From contig NZ_JACSNR010000004.1 of assembly GCF_016901815.1 (NCBI RefSeq), positions 62,001 through 126,000 on the forward strand: 64,000 nt of DNA, written 5' to 3'. The notes under the pieces are model-generated. The model searched no databases and had not been told where the DNA came from. It saw only the letters and a list, made by a program, of their open reading frames with translations. The position numbers and the translations under genes are program-made. Position 1 is the first letter of the stretch, and every line of letters starts with the position of its first letter. The stretch is from Hydrogenoanaerobacterium saccharovorans. Lineage in GTDB: Bacteria; Bacillota; Clostridia; Oscillospirales; Ruminococcaceae. Positions 24,842-34,125 of this stretch are shown here, piece by piece.

Positions 24842-26212
24842 ATGAAGCTGCCTGAACCCTTTCTGACCCGTATGCGGCAGATGCTCGGCGATGAATATGA
24901 GGCCTTTCTGAACAGTTATGACCAGCCCGCTGCCCGGGGGCTCCGGCTGAACCTGCTCAAGGCGGACCCTGACCTGGAACTGCCTTTCCCCACTGCCCCG
25001 GTGGAATGGTGTCCCACCGGACGCCGCTATGACGGGGAACTGCGTCCCGGTCTCCACCCCTGGCATGATGCCGGGGTCTACTATATTCAGGAGCCCAGTG
25101 CCATGGCAGTGGCGGAGATCGCTGCTCCCAGGCCCGGCGAGCGGGTGCTGGACCTCTGTGCCGCTCCCGGCGGCAAGACCAGCCATCTGGCCTCCCTTGC
25201 AGGAGATGGCTGCCTGCTCATCTCCAATGAGATTCACCCCCAGCGTGCCAGAATCCTCTCCCGGAATGTGGAGCGCATGGGCATCCGCAATGCCGCTGTG
25301 CTGAATGAATCCCCCGACCGGCTGGCAGAGCGGTTCCCGGGCTTCTTTGACTGTATTGTTGTGGACGCTCCCTGCTCCGGCGAGGGAATGTTCCGCAAGG
25401 AGCCGGTGGCTCTGGAGGAGTGGAGCGAAGAGAATGTCGCCCTCTGTGCCCGCCGCCAGGATGAGATCCTGGATGCCGCCCTGGAGATGCTCGCCCCGGG
25501 CGGACGGCTCATCTACTCCACCTGCACCTTTGCCCCGGATGAGGACGAGGGCACCCTCTCCCGGCTGCTGGAACGCCATCCGGAACTGGAGCTCTCCGAG
25601 CTGCCCGACTACTCCGGCTTTATGCCCGCCCGGGCGGACTGGTACACCCCTGCCGCACCCGGCATCGAAAAGGCGGCCCGGCTCTTCCCCCATCACCTCT
25701 GCGGCGAGGGTCACTTTGCCGCCAGACTGGTGCGCAAGGGCGAGGAGGGTGTGCACGGCTCGGCCTCTGTACAGCCCCAGCGGAAAAATGGTAAGCAGCC
25801 GGACCTCTCCACCTGGGAGGAGTTCTGCCGCCAGACCCTCACCGTCCCGCTCACCGGACGGCTGGAACTTGCCGGGGACACCCTCAGCCTGCTGCCCGAC
25901 ACCCTGCCCGATCTGAGCGGTCTGCGTGTAGTCCGGGCAGGACTCACCCTGGGCCAGCTCAAGAAGGGCCGGTTTGAGCCGGATCACGCCCTTGCCATGG
26001 CACTGCGTCCCGGCGATGTGCGCCAGACCCTGGATCTCACTGCCGATGACCCCCGCACCCTCGCCTATCTGAAAGGCGAAGCCATCTCCGGCAGCCCAGA
26101 GCTCTCCGGCTATGTGCTGGTGACAGTGGACGGCTTCTCCATGGGCTGGGGCAAGGCTTCCAAGGGCACTGTGAAGAACCACTATCCCAAGGGGCTTCGC
26201 CGCCTGGGGTGA
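24842..26212 (+). CDS. RsmF/NOL1-NOP2-Sun family rRNA m5C methyltransferase
   Basis: A 456-residue class I SAM-dependent RNA cytosine-C5 methyltransferase. The SAM motif LDLCAAPGGKTSHLASL is near residue 105, motif IV VVDAPCSGEGMFRK near 180 and motif VI IYSTCTFAPDEDEG near 230; the two cysteines in the latter two motifs are the release and nucleophilic residues. The C-terminal 140 residues resemble the RsmF RNA-binding tail (GLTLGQLKKGRFEPDHALAMAL). The family modifies 16S rRNA; the exact site here is not known. The start at 24842 is 11 bases after GGAGG, somewhat far; an in-frame ATG at 24824 lies upstream of GGAGG and is unlikely. Confidence 0.9.
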   Translation: MKLPEPFLTRMRQMLGDEYEAFLNSYDQPAARGLRLNLLKADPDLELPFPTAPVEWCPTGRRYDGELRPGLHPWHDAGVYYIQEPSAMAVAEIAAPRPGERVLDLCAAPGGKTSHLASLAGDGCLLISNEIHPQRARILSRNVERMGIRNAAVLNESPDRLAERFPGFFDCIVVDAPCSGEGMFRKEPVALEEWSEENVALCARRQDEILDAALEMLAPGGRLIYSTCTFAPDEDEGTLSRLLERHPELELSELPDYSGFMPARADWYTPAAPGIEKAARLFPHHLCGEGHFAARLVRKGEEGVHGSASVQPQRKNGKQPDLSTWEEFCRQTLTVPLTGRLELAGDTLSLLPDTLPDLSGLRVVRAGLTLGQLKKGRFEPDHALAMALRPGDVRQTLDLTADDPRTLAYLKGEAISGSPELSGYVLVTVDGFSMGWGKASKGTVKNHYPKGLRRLG

Positions 26213-26246
26213 TTTTGAAAAAGCTCAGATAAGGAGGGTGGATTCC

Positions 26247-26414
26247 ATGAAAGAATATAAAGTTGTCACTGCGAAAAACCCAGAAGAGGCTGAACAGCAG
26301 ATGAACATTTACGCCGCTGACGGATGGGTCGTAAAAGCAGTAACACTCTGGGAAACCGCGATGGCTTACAGACTCGTCATCACACTGGAACGGGACAGCC
26401 AGGCAACGGACTAA
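26247..26414 (+). CDS. small DUF4177-like protein
   Basis: A 55-residue protein starting MKEYKVVTAKNPEEAEQQMN and continuing through AADGWVVKAVT to LVITLERD. The pattern (YKVV...E..N..A.DGW.V....) matches the small DUF4177 proteins, whose function is unknown. AAGGAGGG lies 7 bases before the ATG, supporting translation. It follows the methyltransferase gene by 34 bases and precedes a strong terminator, so it is probably the last gene of that transcript. Confidence 0.75.
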   Translation: MKEYKVVTAKNPEEAEQQMNIYAADGWVVKAVTLWETAMAYRLVITLERDSQATD

Positions 26415-26440
26415 TCCGCATTGTTTTCCAGCCCCGCAAA

Positions 26441-26500
26441 AAAACAACAGACCGTGTCTGTTCCACTTCCCGATGGAAGCGGCAGACACGGTCTGTTTTT
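26441..26500. terminator. bidirectional terminator
   Basis: 14-bp perfect stem ACAGACCGTGTCTG/CAGACACGGTCTGT with an inner CTTCC/GGAAG hairpin, A-run before and T-run after, between the small plus-strand gene and cysS. Confidence 0.9.
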
Positions 26501-26525
26501 ATATCCGGTTGGTTTTCCGGTCGGA

Positions 26526-27923
26526 TTACTTGGTGCGGGTCCACTGTACGCCCTGAGGAGTATCCTTCAGCTCGATGCCCCGGGCCTTCAGCTCGTCCCG
26601 GATGCGGTCTGCCTCGGCAAAGTTCTTTGCCGCACGGGCAGCCTGACGCTGAGCGATCAGATCCTCGATCTCTGCGTCCAGGTCCTCGGTCTTGCGGTTG
26701 TAGAGCAGGCCGAGTACATCGGTCAGCTCATCAAACCGGCGGATGGCATAGTTCACAGCCTCCTTGCTCCGGGGTTCAGTCAGATAGGTGTTGATAATCT
26801 TCACCATATCGAACAGAGCGGTGATGCCATCGGCAGTGTTCAGGTCGTCGTCCATCACAGTGACGAACTTCTCCACGCACTGGTCGATCTCCTTCATAAA
26901 GGCCGCATCGCCCTCACCGGCCGCATCCACAGCGGTGGTCAGCGCAAAGTCCATGTGATCCCGGCAGTTGTGCAGGCGCTGCAGGGCTGCAATGCACTGG
27001 GTGATGATGTCATAGCTGTAATTGATGGGGCTGCGGTAGTGGCTGGACAGCATCAGGTACTTGATGGGCTCATAGCCGAACTTCTCAGCCACGTCCCGGA
27101 CGGTGAAGAAGTTGCCCAGCGACTTGCTCATCTTCTGGTTATCCACATTGATGAAGCCGTTGTGCATCCAGTATCGGGCATAGGGCTTACCGGTGCAGCA
27201 CTCACCCTGGGCGATCTCGTCCTCATGGTGCGGGAAAGTCAGGTCCTGACCGCCGCAGTGAATATCAATGGTCTCACCCAGATGCTTCTGGATCATCGCG
27301 GTGCACTCAATGTGCCAACCCGGACGGCCCTTGCCCCACGGGGACTCCCAATAGGGCTCACCCGGCTTGGCTGCCTTCCACAGAGCGAAGTCCAGCGGGT
27401 CTTCCTTGATCTCGCTGACATCCACACGGCTGCCGGCTTCCAGATCCTCGATGGGCATATGGGACAGCTTGCCGTAGTCCTCAAACTTGTGGACACGGAA
27501 GTACACATCGCCATTGGACTCATAGGCATAGCCCTTTTCCACCAGGTGGGACACGATCTCGATGATCTTGTCCACTACCTCTGTGGCACGGGGATGCACA
27601 TTGGCCGGACGGACGCCCAGGCCCTCGGCATCCTTCTTGTACTCGGCGATGTAGCGCTCAGCTACCTCGGCAACGGTGATGCCCTCTTCATTGGCCTTCT
27701 TGATGAGCTTGTCATCGATGTCGGTGAAGTTCTGCACGAACTTTACCTCATAGCCGCGGTATTCCAGATAACGGCGCAGCACATCAAATACGCAGATGGG
27801 ACGGGCATTGCCGATATGGATGTAGTTATACACGGTCGGGCCGCAGGCATAGATCCGGACCTTGCCCGGTTCCAGCGGCACAAATTCTTCCTTTTTACGG
27901 GACAGGGTATTGTAGATTCTCAT
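26526..27923 (-). CDS. cysS: cysteinyl-tRNA synthetase
   Basis: Charges tRNA-Cys with cysteine in the cytoplasm. The 465-residue class I enzyme has the HIGH-like [11 protein letters not shown] motif with the zinc-ligand cysteine in YACGPTVYN near residue 28, GWHIECTAM near 208 (second zinc cysteine), the zinc histidine in [12 protein letters not shown] near 235, and the KMSKS loop in [11 protein letters not shown] near 268; the DALR-type helical anticodon region follows. Length is standard. Its long leader is a T-box riboswitch with a cysteine codon, so it is induced when uncharged tRNA-Cys accumulates. Confidence 0.97.
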   Translation of the reverse strand: MRIYNTLSRKKEEFVPLEPGKVRIYACGPTVYNYIHIGNARPICVFDVLRRYLEYRGYEVKFVQNFTDIDDKLIKKANEEGITVAEVAERYIAEYKKDAEGLGVRPANVHPRATEVVDKIIEIVSHLVEKGYAYESNGDVYFRVHKFEDYGKLSHMPIEDLEAGSRVDVSEIKEDPLDFALWKAAKPGEPYWESPWGKGRPGWHIECTAMIQKHLGETIDIHCGGQDLTFPHHEDEIAQGECCTGKPYARYWMHNGFINVDNQKMSKSLGNFFTVRDVAEKFGYEPIKYLMLSSHYRSPINYSYDIITQCIAALQRLHNCRDHMDFALTTAVDAAGEGDAAFMKEIDQCVEKFVTVMDDDLNTADGITALFDMVKIINTYLTEPRSKEAVNYAIRRFDELTDVLGLLYNRKTEDLDAEIEDLIAQRQAARAAKNFAEADRIRDELKARGIELKDTPQGVQWTRTK

Positions 27924-27972
27924 ACTGATTTTCTCCTCTCAAACAGTTCTCTGTGCCCTGCCCGGAGCATAT

Positions 27973-28010
27973 AAAAAAGCCCCCGGCAAAGCGTTTGCTC
28001 CACCGGAGGC
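27973..28010 (-). terminator. T-box transcription terminator of cysS
   Basis: Minus-strand GCCTCCGGTG...CGCCGGGGGC-type stem and T-run, immediately after the T-box sequence; it competes with the antiterminator. Confidence 0.85.
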
Positions 28011-28243
28011 GATCATAGACCGCGGTTCCACTCCTGTTTGTCACTCGTTGGCCTTTAACGCAGGCAGACGCATTCCGATACTGACAGCTGTCCTTGAAAC
28101 AGCCGGGTTCCCGGTCTGTGCTGGCGGGTGCAATTCATCGCCCGATCCTTGACTGGCAGCCCTTTCAGCCGATGGAGCCGCCTCTCTGTTGCCGGTACCG
28201 GGGACTACTGGGTCCCGTTACGCATTTGGTTATGGAATCTTTA
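27973..28243 (-). promoter_or_regulatory. T-box riboswitch (tRNA-Cys)
   Basis: The leader of cysS carries the T-box TGGAACCGCGG at 28020-28030, a stem I with GGTACCGGCAACAGAGAG-like internal elements, and the specifier loop GAAT-TGC-ACC at about 28127-28136 with TGC (Cys) at 28130-28132. Uncharged tRNA-Cys would stabilise the antiterminator and allow cysS transcription. The element was recognised from its motifs; pairing of every stem was not modelled. Confidence 0.92.
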
Positions 28244-28249
28244 TTTCTT

Positions 28250-28278
28250 ATTGTATGCATTTTGCCCGGGTTTGTCAA
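28250..28278 (-). promoter_or_regulatory. sigma-A promoter of cysS
   Basis: Minus-strand TTGACA, 17-base spacer, TACAAT, just ahead of the T-box leader. Confidence 0.75.
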
Positions 28279-28316
28279 CCGGTTCCCGCCCGCTTTGTGA
28301 CTGAACACACAGAACC

Positions 28317-29654
28317 TCAGTCGTCCAGCAGGATAAAATGCCCATCCAGGTCCCGCTCAAAAGCTGACCCCGCCGGATAGCTCAAAAACGGGATAATATC
28401 AGTATCATAGTTGCAGATGGTATTGAGGTCATAGACATCCGAGTTCTGCGGATCGGAGAGATAATCATCGCTCTCGTCCCCGGACAGGAACCGCCAGCCG
28501 CTGTCCTCCTCATAGTCCGGCATTTCCCGATACATATATCCCACCCGGCACCCGTCCACCAGAATGCGGTCGGTGGCAATACACCCCGCCGGCCCCTTCC
28601 AGTTCCGGAGCATGGGACGGATCTGCGCGCTGGGAATGGCAAAATCCTTCACCGACACATACCGGCAGGCACTTTCCCGGGCCGGGTCCACCACCTCCAG
28701 CGCCTCCTCGTTCATATACCGCAGCAGGGCCTCTGCTCCATTGCGGAGCTTGAAGTCCAGCTCGTCCGCATAGAGCGGCACCATCTGATAGAACTCCACC
28801 TGTTCCCCATTTGGCAATGTGCAGTGGAAGCTCTCTGCCCCGTAGGCCTGGGGATGGATCAGCAGGATGCCTGCCATGCCCGGCCCCGGTGTGTGCTGGG
28901 ATGAGATCGCCGGGACAGTATCGCCCCAGCCCAGCCAGGTGTGCTGGTTCCAGGGCAGCCGGGTCATGATCTTCAGCCAGCGCAGAGGCCAGCGCCAGTT
29001 CTCGTCCTCCGACTCGAACTGCCACCAGGACGGCAGCGCGATCATCAGCTCGGCCCGGTCCGGCTCGGTTTCCACCAGATCCGCCGGGACTGCCATACGC
29101 CGGGCGCCCATCCCCACCGTACAGAGCAGATAGCAGTCATGCTCTGCCGAGGGCGGAATCACTGCCAGATCCACCTGGGCCTCCTGGGATTCTGCCCCGG
29201 GGATCACATCATCCACCTTGCCGAACCAGGCTGCGATATGTTCGAGCACCCTCTCCCGCTCCGCCTCTGTATAGGCTTCCGGGGCCTGTCCGGCGGTGTT
29301 CTGTTTCTGTCTGGCCTCCAGAGAACGGCGGCACCATCCCGCAAAAATCAGGGCATCTTCATCACCAGGAAGCAGCTGGAGGGTCTCTTCAAATTCCCGC
29401 AGCGCCTCCTCATACCGCTCCTGATAGAACCAGGCATAGCCCAGACGGAAATGCCACAGCGGGTCCTCCGGCTGCGGGGCGCTGAGAAGCAGGCGCTCTG
29501 CTTCCTCATACCGGCCCAGATTGTTATAGGCCCGGGCCAGCAGGGAACGGCTTTCCGTATCCGGCGTTTCCAGCCGCTCCAGCAGCCGGACAATCTCCTC
29601 ATGCCGGTCTTTGCTGTGCAGTTCTTCCACCCGCTGCCTGATTGTCTGATCCAT
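28317..29654 (-). CDS. TPR - suppressor-of-fused - DUF2185 fusion protein
   Basis: A 445-residue cytoplasmic protein of three parts. Residues 1-115 are tetratricopeptide repeats (SLLARAYNNLGRYEEAERLL, FRLGYAWFYQERYEEALREFEETLQL). Residues about 130-320 match the bacterial SUFU domain (YLLCTVGMGARRMAVP, ELMIALPSWW, PWNQHTWLGWGDTVP, EFYQMVPLY). The last 115 residues match DUF2185 (AIPSAQIRPMLRNWKGPAGC, GYMYREMPDYEEDSGWRFLSGDE, SYPAGSAFERD). SUFU and DUF2185 are known as immunity-type domains in polymorphic toxin systems, but no toxin gene lies next to this one. ATG at 29654 follows AAAGGGTGA. Function unproven. Confidence 0.8.
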   Translation of the reverse strand: MDQTIRQRVEELHSKDRHEEIVRLLERLETPDTESRSLLARAYNNLGRYEEAERLLLSAPQPEDPLWHFRLGYAWFYQERYEEALREFEETLQLLPGDEDALIFAGWCRRSLEARQKQNTAGQAPEAYTEAERERVLEHIAAWFGKVDDVIPGAESQEAQVDLAVIPPSAEHDCYLLCTVGMGARRMAVPADLVETEPDRAELMIALPSWWQFESEDENWRWPLRWLKIMTRLPWNQHTWLGWGDTVPAISSQHTPGPGMAGILLIHPQAYGAESFHCTLPNGEQVEFYQMVPLYADELDFKLRNGAEALLRYMNEEALEVVDPARESACRYVSVKDFAIPSAQIRPMLRNWKGPAGCIATDRILVDGCRVGYMYREMPDYEEDSGWRFLSGDESDDYLSDPQNSDVYDLNTICNYDTDIIPFLSYPAGSAFERDLDGHFILLDD

Positions 29655-29734
29655 GGCGTCACCCTTTCTTCCCGCCGGTCCTTCGGCAAAATCTTCTAAC
29701 ATTCTATCACAATCCCCCGGGCAAGTAAATCACG

Positions 29735-29772
29735 AAAAAAGCCGGCTCTGCCCGGGTATGGACAGAACCGGC
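29735..29772 (-). terminator. terminator after pgsA
   Basis: Minus-strand GCCGGTTCTGTCC/GGGCAGAGCCGGC with T-run, 17 bases past the pgsA stop; ends the recA-recX-rimO-pgsA unit. Confidence 0.85.
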
Positions 29773-29788
29773 CTGACCTTCCGGGGCA

Positions 29789-30343
29789 TCAGCCCTTGAG
29801 CAGGTCGATATTCTTGATAAGGTAATTGCCGCCGGAGAACACAGTCAGCACAGTGGTCAGCGACATGAGCAGCTGGTTGAGCAGTACCATCCAGTCGCCC
29901 TGGATTCCCTGGGACAGTGCCCACTGGATGAGCAGCAGGGTGCTGATCCAGATCATCTGACAGATGGTCTTGGACTTGCCCCACTTGTCTGCCGGGATCA
30001 CACGGCCCTTGGGCGCCGCTACCAGACGGATGGAAGTCACCAGGAATTCCCGGGACAGAATGATGATTGCCACCACAGCCGGGATCATACCCTGGCCCAC
30101 AAAGCAGATCAGGGCCGAGGTCACCAGCAGCTTGTCTGCCAGCGGGTCCATAAGGATACCAAAGTCGGTGACCAGGTTGTTTTTCCGGGCCAGATAGCCA
30201 TCCAGCATATCGGTGAGCGAAGCAGTTACAAAGAGCAGGAACGCCCACAGGAACCGATGCGGCACCAGATCACTGAGCATGCAGAATACAAACGGCACGA
30301 TCATAATGACCCGCATCAGCGTGAGTTTATTCGGTGTATTCAA
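29789..30343 (-). CDS. pgsA: CDP-diacylglycerol--glycerol-3-phosphate 3-phosphatidyltransferase
   Basis: Makes phosphatidylglycerolphosphate from CDP-diacylglycerol and glycerol-3-phosphate, first step of phosphatidylglycerol synthesis at the membrane. The 184-residue protein has about five membrane segments and the CDP-alcohol transferase motif DG-x2-AR-x8-G-x3-D-x3-D at residues 48-71 (MLDGYLAR...GILMDPLADK). It follows rimO by 30 bases. RBS GGGGGGATC. Confidence 0.95.
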   Translation of the reverse strand: MNTPNKLTLMRVIMIVPFVFCMLSDLVPHRFLWAFLLFVTASLTDMLDGYLARKNNLVTDFGILMDPLADKLLVTSALICFVGQGMIPAVVAIIILSREFLVTSIRLVAAPKGRVIPADKWGKSKTICQMIWISTLLLIQWALSQGIQGDWMVLLNQLLMSLTTVLTVFSGGNYLIKNIDLLKG

Positions 30344-30373
30344 AACAAGATCCCCCCAGATCCGCTTTATTGC

Positions 30374-31702
30374 TTATTCGGCTTCTTCCGCCACCAGATC
30401 ATAGCCCTGGCTGCCGGTGACAGTCACCATGACATACTCACCGGTCTCATGCTCATAGGGCGAATCGAAGTAGACCCGGGTATCAATATCCGGAGCATCC
30501 ATATAGCTGCGGCCATAGTAGATGCCGGTCTCCTCGTTGAGGCCTTCCACCACTACTTCCAGTTCCCTGCCGATCCAGCTCCGGGCAAATTCCTCGGCGA
30601 TGGCAAGCTGCTCACTCATGACAATATCTGCCCGGCGGCGCTTGGTCTCCTCGTCGATCTGCTCCGGCATGGAGTAGGCCGGGGTGCCGTCCTCCGGCGA
30701 GTAGGTGAAGCAGCCCACACGCTCGAACTTCACTTCCTTCACCAGACGGGTCATCTCGGCGAAGTCCTCTTCGGTCTCGCCGGGGAAGCCGGTGATGAAG
30801 GTGGTGCGCAGTACCACGCCCGGAATCTTCTCCCGGATCTTCTGCATCAGGTTCCTGAGGTAGTCATAGTCGTCCCGGCGGTTCATCGCCTTGAGAATGC
30901 GTCCGCTGGCATGCTGTACCGGCACATCCATGTACTTGACCACCTTGGGCTCGGAAGCCATTACCTCCAGCAGCTCATCGGTGACCCGCTGGGGATAGCA
31001 GTAGAGAATACGCACCCAGTGCACACCATCCACCTTGCAGACCTCCCGGATCAGCTCGGGGAGCATCAGCTTGCCGTAGATGTCCTCGCCGTACCGGGTG
31101 GTATCCTGAGCCACCAGGTTCATCTCGGTGACGCCCTGAGCGGCAAAACGCCGTACCTCTTCCAGGATATTCTCCATCTTCCGGCTGCGGAACCGTCCCC
31201 GGATGTTGGGGATGGCACAGTAGGTGCAGCGGTTGTCACAGCCGTCTGCCAGCTTGATATAGGCATAATAGGGCGCATTGGTGAGCACACGCTCAGCGTC
31301 CATGACCAGCTCGTCCTTGGGGGCGAACTCCACAACCCGCTCTCCCTGCAGCGCCTGATCGATGGCGTTGACAATATCAGTGTTGCGTCCGATGCCCAGA
31401 ATGACATCGGCCTCCGGGATCTCGGTCACCAGCTCCTGCTGGTACCGCTCTGCCAGACAGCCGGTCACAACCACAGCCTTGATGACACCCTGACGCTTGA
31501 GCTCACAGAACTCCAGGATATTCTCGATGGACTCCCGCTTGGCATCCTCAATGAATGCGCAGGTGTTGATAATCACCACATCACACTGTTCGGCGTCGCC
31601 GCACAGCTCATATCCGTCCCGCTGGATCAGCGAGAGCATGATCTCTCCGTCCACCTGGTTCTTGGAACAACCAAGGGACACCATTCCTACTTTTACTGCC
31701 AT
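30374..31702 (-). CDS. rimO: ribosomal protein S12 methylthiotransferase RimO
   Basis: Radical-SAM methylthiotransferase that adds a methylthio group to Asp88 of ribosomal protein S12. The 442-residue protein has the UPF0004 domain with three cluster cysteines (SLGCSKNQVD, INTCAFIEDA, VTGCLAERY), the radical-SAM motif CDNRCTYC near residue 155, and a C-terminal TRAM domain. SLGCSKN separates RimO from MiaB. It follows recX by 12 bases in a recA-led unit. Confidence 0.94.
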   Translation of the reverse strand: MAVKVGMVSLGCSKNQVDGEIMLSLIQRDGYELCGDAEQCDVVIINTCAFIEDAKRESIENILEFCELKRQGVIKAVVVTGCLAERYQQELVTEIPEADVILGIGRNTDIVNAIDQALQGERVVEFAPKDELVMDAERVLTNAPYYAYIKLADGCDNRCTYCAIPNIRGRFRSRKMENILEEVRRFAAQGVTEMNLVAQDTTRYGEDIYGKLMLPELIREVCKVDGVHWVRILYCYPQRVTDELLEVMASEPKVVKYMDVPVQHASGRILKAMNRRDDYDYLRNLMQKIREKIPGVVLRTTFITGFPGETEEDFAEMTRLVKEVKFERVGCFTYSPEDGTPAYSMPEQIDEETKRRRADIVMSEQLAIAEEFARSWIGRELEVVVEGLNEETGIYYGRSYMDAPDIDTRVYFDSPYEHETGEYVMVTVTGSQGYDLVAEEAE

Positions 31703-31714
31703 TTGATTCTCCTA

Positions 31715-32356
31715 CTAATCTTCCGGATCCAGCTCCTCCTCCACGCCGAGTTCTTCCAGAACTTCGGCAAGAGCCGGGCGGATCTCTCCATATTTATAAC
31801 CCATGCGGAGCAGCGCGTTCACTGCCCGCTGACGCCCCTTTTCCTCTCCCAGGTACCGGGCGTATTTCTTCCGGATCAGCTCCCGGAGCCGGGCATCCGA
31901 TTCCCCGGCGTCAAACTGCTCCAGCACTTCCTCAATGGTATCCGGCTCGATCCCCTTCTGGCGCAGAGCCTGGGCGATCCGCTGCCGGGAATACCCCTTG
32001 AGCCGGAACAGATCCCGGGCATAGGTGGACGCATAGTACCGGTCATCGATGAGCCCCAGCTCACACAGACGGTCTGCCACCTGCTCGGCAATGTCCTCAT
32101 CAATCTGCCGGCGCAGACGGTCCAGCAGCATCCGCCGGCTGTATGCCTTGTATTCCAGCAGATGCAGCGCCCATTCCCGCCCATAGATGTACTCCGACTC
32201 CCGCCGGAGCGCCTCCAGGGTCTGGATATCCGTTTCCATGCCCGGACGCAGTCCGCTGCGGACCAGAGCCTCCTCCTCTGCCGAGAACAGGAACTCCCCG
32301 TCCACAAACAGGGCATACCGGCCTTTTTTCGTCACGGAAATATCAGTGATCTTCAT
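31715..32356 (-). CDS. recX: regulatory protein RecX
   Basis: A 213-residue RecA modulator made of three-helix repeats: LHLLEYKAYSRRMLLDRL, ADRLCELGLIDDRYYASTYARDLFRLKGYSRQRIAQALRQKGI and a C-terminal repeat. RecX binds RecA filaments and limits or modulates their activity. It lies 12 bases downstream of recA, the usual arrangement, and its GAG/TGA-rich end is 12 bases before rimO. Confidence 0.92.
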   Translation of the reverse strand: MKITDISVTKKGRYALFVDGEFLFSAEEEALVRSGLRPGMETDIQTLEALRRESEYIYGREWALHLLEYKAYSRRMLLDRLRRQIDEDIAEQVADRLCELGLIDDRYYASTYARDLFRLKGYSRQRIAQALRQKGIEPDTIEEVLEQFDAGESDARLRELIRKKYARYLGEEKGRQRAVNALLRMGYKYGEIRPALAEVLEELGVEEELDPED

Positions 32357-32368
32357 GTGTTATCCCGG

Positions 32369-33520
32369 TCAGTCGTCCACTTCGATGTCGATGTTGGCCT
32401 TGGGCGCAGCCGGAGCCTCTGCCGGAGCAGGCGCAGCCTCCTCTGCCGGCTTCGCTGCCGGAGCCGGAGCGGGCTTGCGTCCGATCTTCGAATTCAGCAG
32501 CTTGTCCGCATTTGCCATAACCTGTGCGGCGATCTCCTCTGCCAGCTCGGGATTCTGCCGCAGGAATTCCTTGGCATTGTCCCGGCCCTGACCGATCTTG
32601 GAGCCGTTATAGCTGAACCAGGAACCGCTCTTCTCGATGATGTCCAGCTTGACAGCGGCATCCAGGATCTCACCTTCCCGGGAGATGCCCTGACCGTACA
32701 TGATGTCAAACTCAGCCTCCCGGAAGGGCGGAGCCACCTTATTCTTGACTACCTTGACCCGGGTGCGGTTACCCACTACTTCGCCGCCGCTCTTGAGCTG
32801 CTCGATCCGGCGCACATCCAGGCGCACCGACGAGTAGAACTTCAGCGCACGACCGCCGGGAGTGGTCTCCGGGTTGCCGTACATGACGCCGATCTTCTCA
32901 CGCAGCTGGTTGATGAAGATGGCAACACAGTTGGATTTGCCGATGGCGCCGGTGAGCTTGCGCAGACCCTGGGACATCAGACGGGCCTGGACACCCACAT
33001 GGCTGTCGCCCATCTCGCCCTCGATCTCGGCCTTGGTGACCATCGCTGCTACCGAGTCCACTACGACAATATCCACCGCGCCGGAACGAACCAGGGCCTC
33101 GGCAATTTCCAGAGCCTGTTCACCGGTGTCGGGCTGGGATACCAGCAGCGAGTCAATATCCACGCCCAGTGCCTTGGCATAGTTGGGGTCCAGGGCGTGC
33201 TCTACATCGATGAACACAGCCGAACCGCCCCGCTTCTGGCACTCAGCGACAATATGCAGTGCCACGGTGGTCTTACCGCTGCTTTCCGGTCCATAGATCT
33301 CGATGATGCGTCCCTTGGGCACACCGCCGATCCCCAGTGCGATATCCAGCGACAAGCTGCCGGTGGGAATTGCCTCCACATTCAGGGTGGAGTGCTGACC
33401 AAGACGCATGACCGCACCCTTGCCGAACTGCTTTTCAATCTGAGCCAGCGCAGCATCCAGTGCCTTCTGCTTCTCCGAAGCTACCGATGCGTTTTTATCT
33501 TCCGCCTGCTTAACAGCCAT
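32369..33520 (-). CDS. recA: recombinase RecA
   Basis: The 383-residue DNA strand-exchange ATPase of recombination and SOS control. Walker [14 protein letters not shown] is near residue 70, Walker B in [12 protein letters not shown] near 145, loop L1 [18 protein letters not shown] near 160, and loop L2 with [36 protein letters not shown] near 195-230. The C-terminal tail is Ala/Pro-rich and ends in acidic residues (DIEVDD). ATG at 33520 follows GGAGG; longer in-frame starts lie in the leader. First gene of the recA-recX-rimO-pgsA unit. Confidence 0.98.
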   Translation of the reverse strand: MAVKQAEDKNASVASEKQKALDAALAQIEKQFGKGAVMRLGQHSTLNVEAIPTGSLSLDIALGIGGVPKGRIIEIYGPESSGKTTVALHIVAECQKRGGSAVFIDVEHALDPNYAKALGVDIDSLLVSQPDTGEQALEIAEALVRSGAVDIVVVDSVAAMVTKAEIEGEMGDSHVGVQARLMSQGLRKLTGAIGKSNCVAIFINQLREKIGVMYGNPETTPGGRALKFYSSVRLDVRRIEQLKSGGEVVGNRTRVKVVKNKVAPPFREAEFDIMYGQGISREGEILDAAVKLDIIEKSGSWFSYNGSKIGQGRDNAKEFLRQNPELAEEIAAQVMANADKLLNSKIGRKPAPAPAAKPAEEAAPAPAEAPAAPKANIDIEVDD

Positions 33521-33552
33521 ATCAAAACCTCCGTCTTTGCAAAAACTTCTGT

Positions 33553-33582
33553 CTGCTGTCCGGGCCAGCCCAGCCACAGCAG
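33553..33582. other. hairpin in the recA leader
   Basis: CTGCTGT/ACAGCAG with inner GGGC pairs, in the 120-base transcribed leader of recA. It has no clear terminator T-run on the minus strand (only ACAGAAGTTTTT later). Role unknown. Confidence 0.4.
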
Positions 33583-33647
33583 AAAAAACGCGGCCTTTCT
33601 CCCGGCTGGTCTGCCTTGGAAAAGGGCGCACGAACTGACTATATCTC

Positions 33648-33676
33648 ATTATACCGTCCTCCGGACACAAAATCAA
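33648..33676 (-). promoter_or_regulatory. sigma-A promoter of recA
   Basis: Minus-strand TTGATT, 17-base spacer, TATAAT. Confidence 0.65.
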
Positions 33677-33798
33677 CCGCCCGGACGGTTTTTTCTCGGG
33701 TTTTACGAATATTTGTTCTCTGTTTTTTCAGAAATTTCTGTATAGACCGCCTCTGTCCGGGCAGACTATGAATGAAATCTTCAAGGAGTGTGATAAAT

Positions 33799-34116
33799 AT
33801 GGCAGAACTTACCTGCAGTGTGAACACCTGCGCCAGTCATAACGGCGGCTACTGCTGCCGCAACAGCATCAAGATCGACGGTCACAGTGCCGTCATGAAG
33901 GACCAGACCTTCTGCGGCTCCTTCCAGCAGAAAACCGGCGGCGCTGTCAACGCAGCCTGCGGCAGCACCCCCAACCCACACATGGAGATCCGCTGCTCCG
34001 CCAGCCACTGTGCTCACAATCAGGGCGGGCACTGCTCGGCTGAAAATGTGACTGTTTCCGGCGGCTCGGTCACCGAGATGACCGAAACCATCTGCGATTC
34101 CTTCGAAGCCCGATAA
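33799..34116 (+). CDS. DUF1540 cysteine-rich protein, two domains
   Basis: A 105-residue protein made of two DUF1540 repeats, roughly residues 4-45 and 62-103. Each has four cysteines: LTCSVNTCASHNGGYC...FCGSF in the first, IRCSASHCAHNQGGHC...ICDSF in the second; a further vicinal cysteine occurs after GGYC. The spacing suggests a small metal-binding unit. DUF1540 proteins are common in spore-forming Clostridia; function is unknown. AAGGAGTG precedes the ATG. Monocistronic, followed by a strong terminator. Confidence 0.85.
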   Translation: MAELTCSVNTCASHNGGYCCRNSIKIDGHSAVMKDQTFCGSFQQKTGGAVNAACGSTPNPHMEIRCSASHCAHNQGGHCSAENVTVSGGSVTEMTETICDSFEAR

Positions 34117-34125
34117 CCCCGTCTG

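Noticed and set aside
33707-33718. LexA-like site GAAC-N4-ATTC upstream of recA
   Set aside because: One mismatch from GAAC-N4-GTTC and located upstream of the -35; too weak to call without a genome-wide model.
30257-33745. 1162-codon plus-strand frame opposite recA-recX-rimO-pgsA
   Set aside because: Spans four recognised genes on the other strand; shadow frame.
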